A DNA stretch of 15,214 nt from Alphaproteobacteria bacterium (GTDB lineage: Bacteria; Pseudomonadota; Alphaproteobacteria; Rickettsiales; JAFLCR01), in contig JAFLCR010000027.1 in NCBI GenBank assembly GCA_017302755.1, positions 1 through 15,214 on the forward strand. Direction: 5' to 3'. Both the position numbers and the translations under genes were made by a program. The notes below the pieces were generated by a model that did not search any database, had not been told where the DNA came from, and saw only the letters and a list, made by a program, of their open reading frames with translations. Shown piece by piece: positions 14,564 to 15,214 of the stretch. Numbering within the stretch: the first letter of the stretch is position 1; the number at the start of each line of letters is the position of its first letter.

Positions 14564-15078
14564 TGGCGGAAAAATCGCACACTCCCAAGAATACCCGCCG
14601 CAAGCAGGACGCACGTCTTGGCGCCGTGCAGGCACTTTATCAGCTTGATCTTGCCGCCAATGACGTGCCGGTGGACAAGACCATCCAATACCTTCTGGAG
14701 CAGTTTGCCGAGCACCGCGCCGAGCGCCTGCTTTCCGGCAAACCGGAAGACCGGCTGGACATGGACCCCGATGAAGCCCTGCTCACCCGTCTGGTGGAAG
14801 GAGCGAACGGGATGCGCGAGGCGCTCGATGAAAAAATTGTTCCCCGCCTCTCCAAGGACTGGACGTTTGCCCGCCTTGGCCCGGTGCTGCGTTCGTTGTT
14901 GCGCGCCGCGGTGTTTGAGTTGGTTTCCGATACCACCCCCCCGGCCAAGGTGATTATCCACGAATACGTCTCCATCGCCGAGGCGCTGCTCGACGATCAC
15001 GACCGTCCCTTCGTGAACGCGATTCTCGACCGCCTGGCGCGGGAGCTTCGCCCCCAGGATTTCCCGCCCCAGGAATAG
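14563..15078 (+). CDS. nusB: transcription antitermination factor NusB
   Basis: 171 residues, slightly longer than E. coli NusB because of a basic N-terminus. NusB with NusE (S10) binds boxA RNA and supports antitermination of ribosomal RNA operons. Family features: ARLGAVQALYQLDL (18-31), RSLLRAAVFEL, then PPAKVIIHEYVSIAEA and FVNAILDRLA near the C-terminus. The ATG at 14563 overlaps the ribH stop by one base (TGATG) with GAGG at 14552-14555; a GTG one codon earlier is possible but less likely. The ribH-nusB-thiL order is common in alphaproteobacteria and proteobacteria generally. Confidence 0.95.
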   Translation: MAEKSHTPKNTRRKQDARLGAVQALYQLDLAANDVPVDKTIQYLLEQFAEHRAERLLSGKPEDRLDMDPDEALLTRLVEGANGMREALDEKIVPRLSKDWTFARLGPVLRSLLRAAVFELVSDTTPPAKVIIHEYVSIAEALLDDHDRPFVNAILDRLARELRPQDFPPQE

Positions 15079-15086
15079 GAGGCGAT

Positions 15087-15214
15087 ATGGGGCTCGATGA
15101 ATTCGGTCGCATTGCCCGTTACTTCAGACCGCTGGCGCAAACTCCCGAAGCTTTATCGCTGACGGATGACGTGGCGCTGATTCCGCCCGGCGCGCCGCTG
15201 GTGGTTACCACCGA
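15087..15214 (+). CDS. thiL: thiamine-monophosphate kinase (5' part, cut by window edge)
   Basis: Forty-two codons are present. The translation has the ThiL opening: MGLDEFGRIARYFRPLA, then LSLTDDVALI, where the Asp pair belongs to the Mg-ATP site, and LVVTT just before the edge. ThiL phosphorylates thiamine monophosphate to the diphosphate, the active cofactor. A perfect AGGAGG (15077-15082) overlaps the nusB stop, 4 bases before the ATG, so it is probably an operon partner of ribH and nusB. Confidence 0.9.
   Translation, partial: MGLDEFGRIARYFRPLAQTPEALSLTDDVALIPPGAPLVVTT

Overview
The window is a gene-dense stretch of a bacterial chromosome that looks alphaproteobacterial. Two gene neighbourhoods point that way: secA divergent from a parvulin-type peptidyl-prolyl isomerase followed by argJ and mutT, with a BioC/NDUFAF5-like methyltransferase and comF beyond; and ribH-nusB-thiL at the right end. 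I cannot place it below class. GC content is moderately high, so many long antisense frames are open, but the coding strand is clear throughout. There are no tRNA or rRNA genes, insertion sequences, CRISPR arrays or phage genes.

Layout. 64-2272 (+): a membrane-anchored protein with two degenerate FKBP-like domains, then a class I aspartate aminotransferase, apparently one operon. 2273-2756: a 484-base gap that is not empty. It holds a minus-strand intrinsic terminator (2407-2434), a packed set of perfect or near-perfect hairpins fitting a four-way-junction RNA (2449-2617), a consensus-like plus-strand promoter (2328-2355) and further inverted repeats before the next gene. This is the best candidate for something undescribed, a structured non-coding RNA of roughly 210-230 nt. 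2757-3116 (+): a YciA-like hotdog acyl-CoA thioesterase, overlapping the end of a convergent LysR regulator (3113-4003, -) that has a 19-bp palindrome of T-N11-A type upstream.

4176-6902 (-): complete SecA with its zinc-binding tail, divergent from a signal-peptide-bearing parvulin isomerase (7059-8006, +); back-to-back promoters fit in the gap. A strong terminator separates the isomerase from argJ (8067-9299). argJ runs directly into an unrecognised 578-residue exported protein (9301-11037; a possible glycoside-hydrolase-like barrel with an inserted Ig-like module), which overlaps mutT (11034-11432).

11427-12287 (-): the methyltransferase, convergent with mutT and divergent from comF (12345-13079). 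A short palindromic repeat lies between the methyltransferase and comF. comF overlaps a complete M23/LytM-type metallopeptidase with an extra C-terminal domain. Then come ribH, nusB and the start of thiL, tightly packed.

By function the window combines envelope protein export and folding (SecA, parvulin, FKBP-like protein, M23 peptidase), amino-acid metabolism (AspC, ArgJ), nucleotide-pool cleaning (MutT) and cofactor synthesis (RibH, ThiL).
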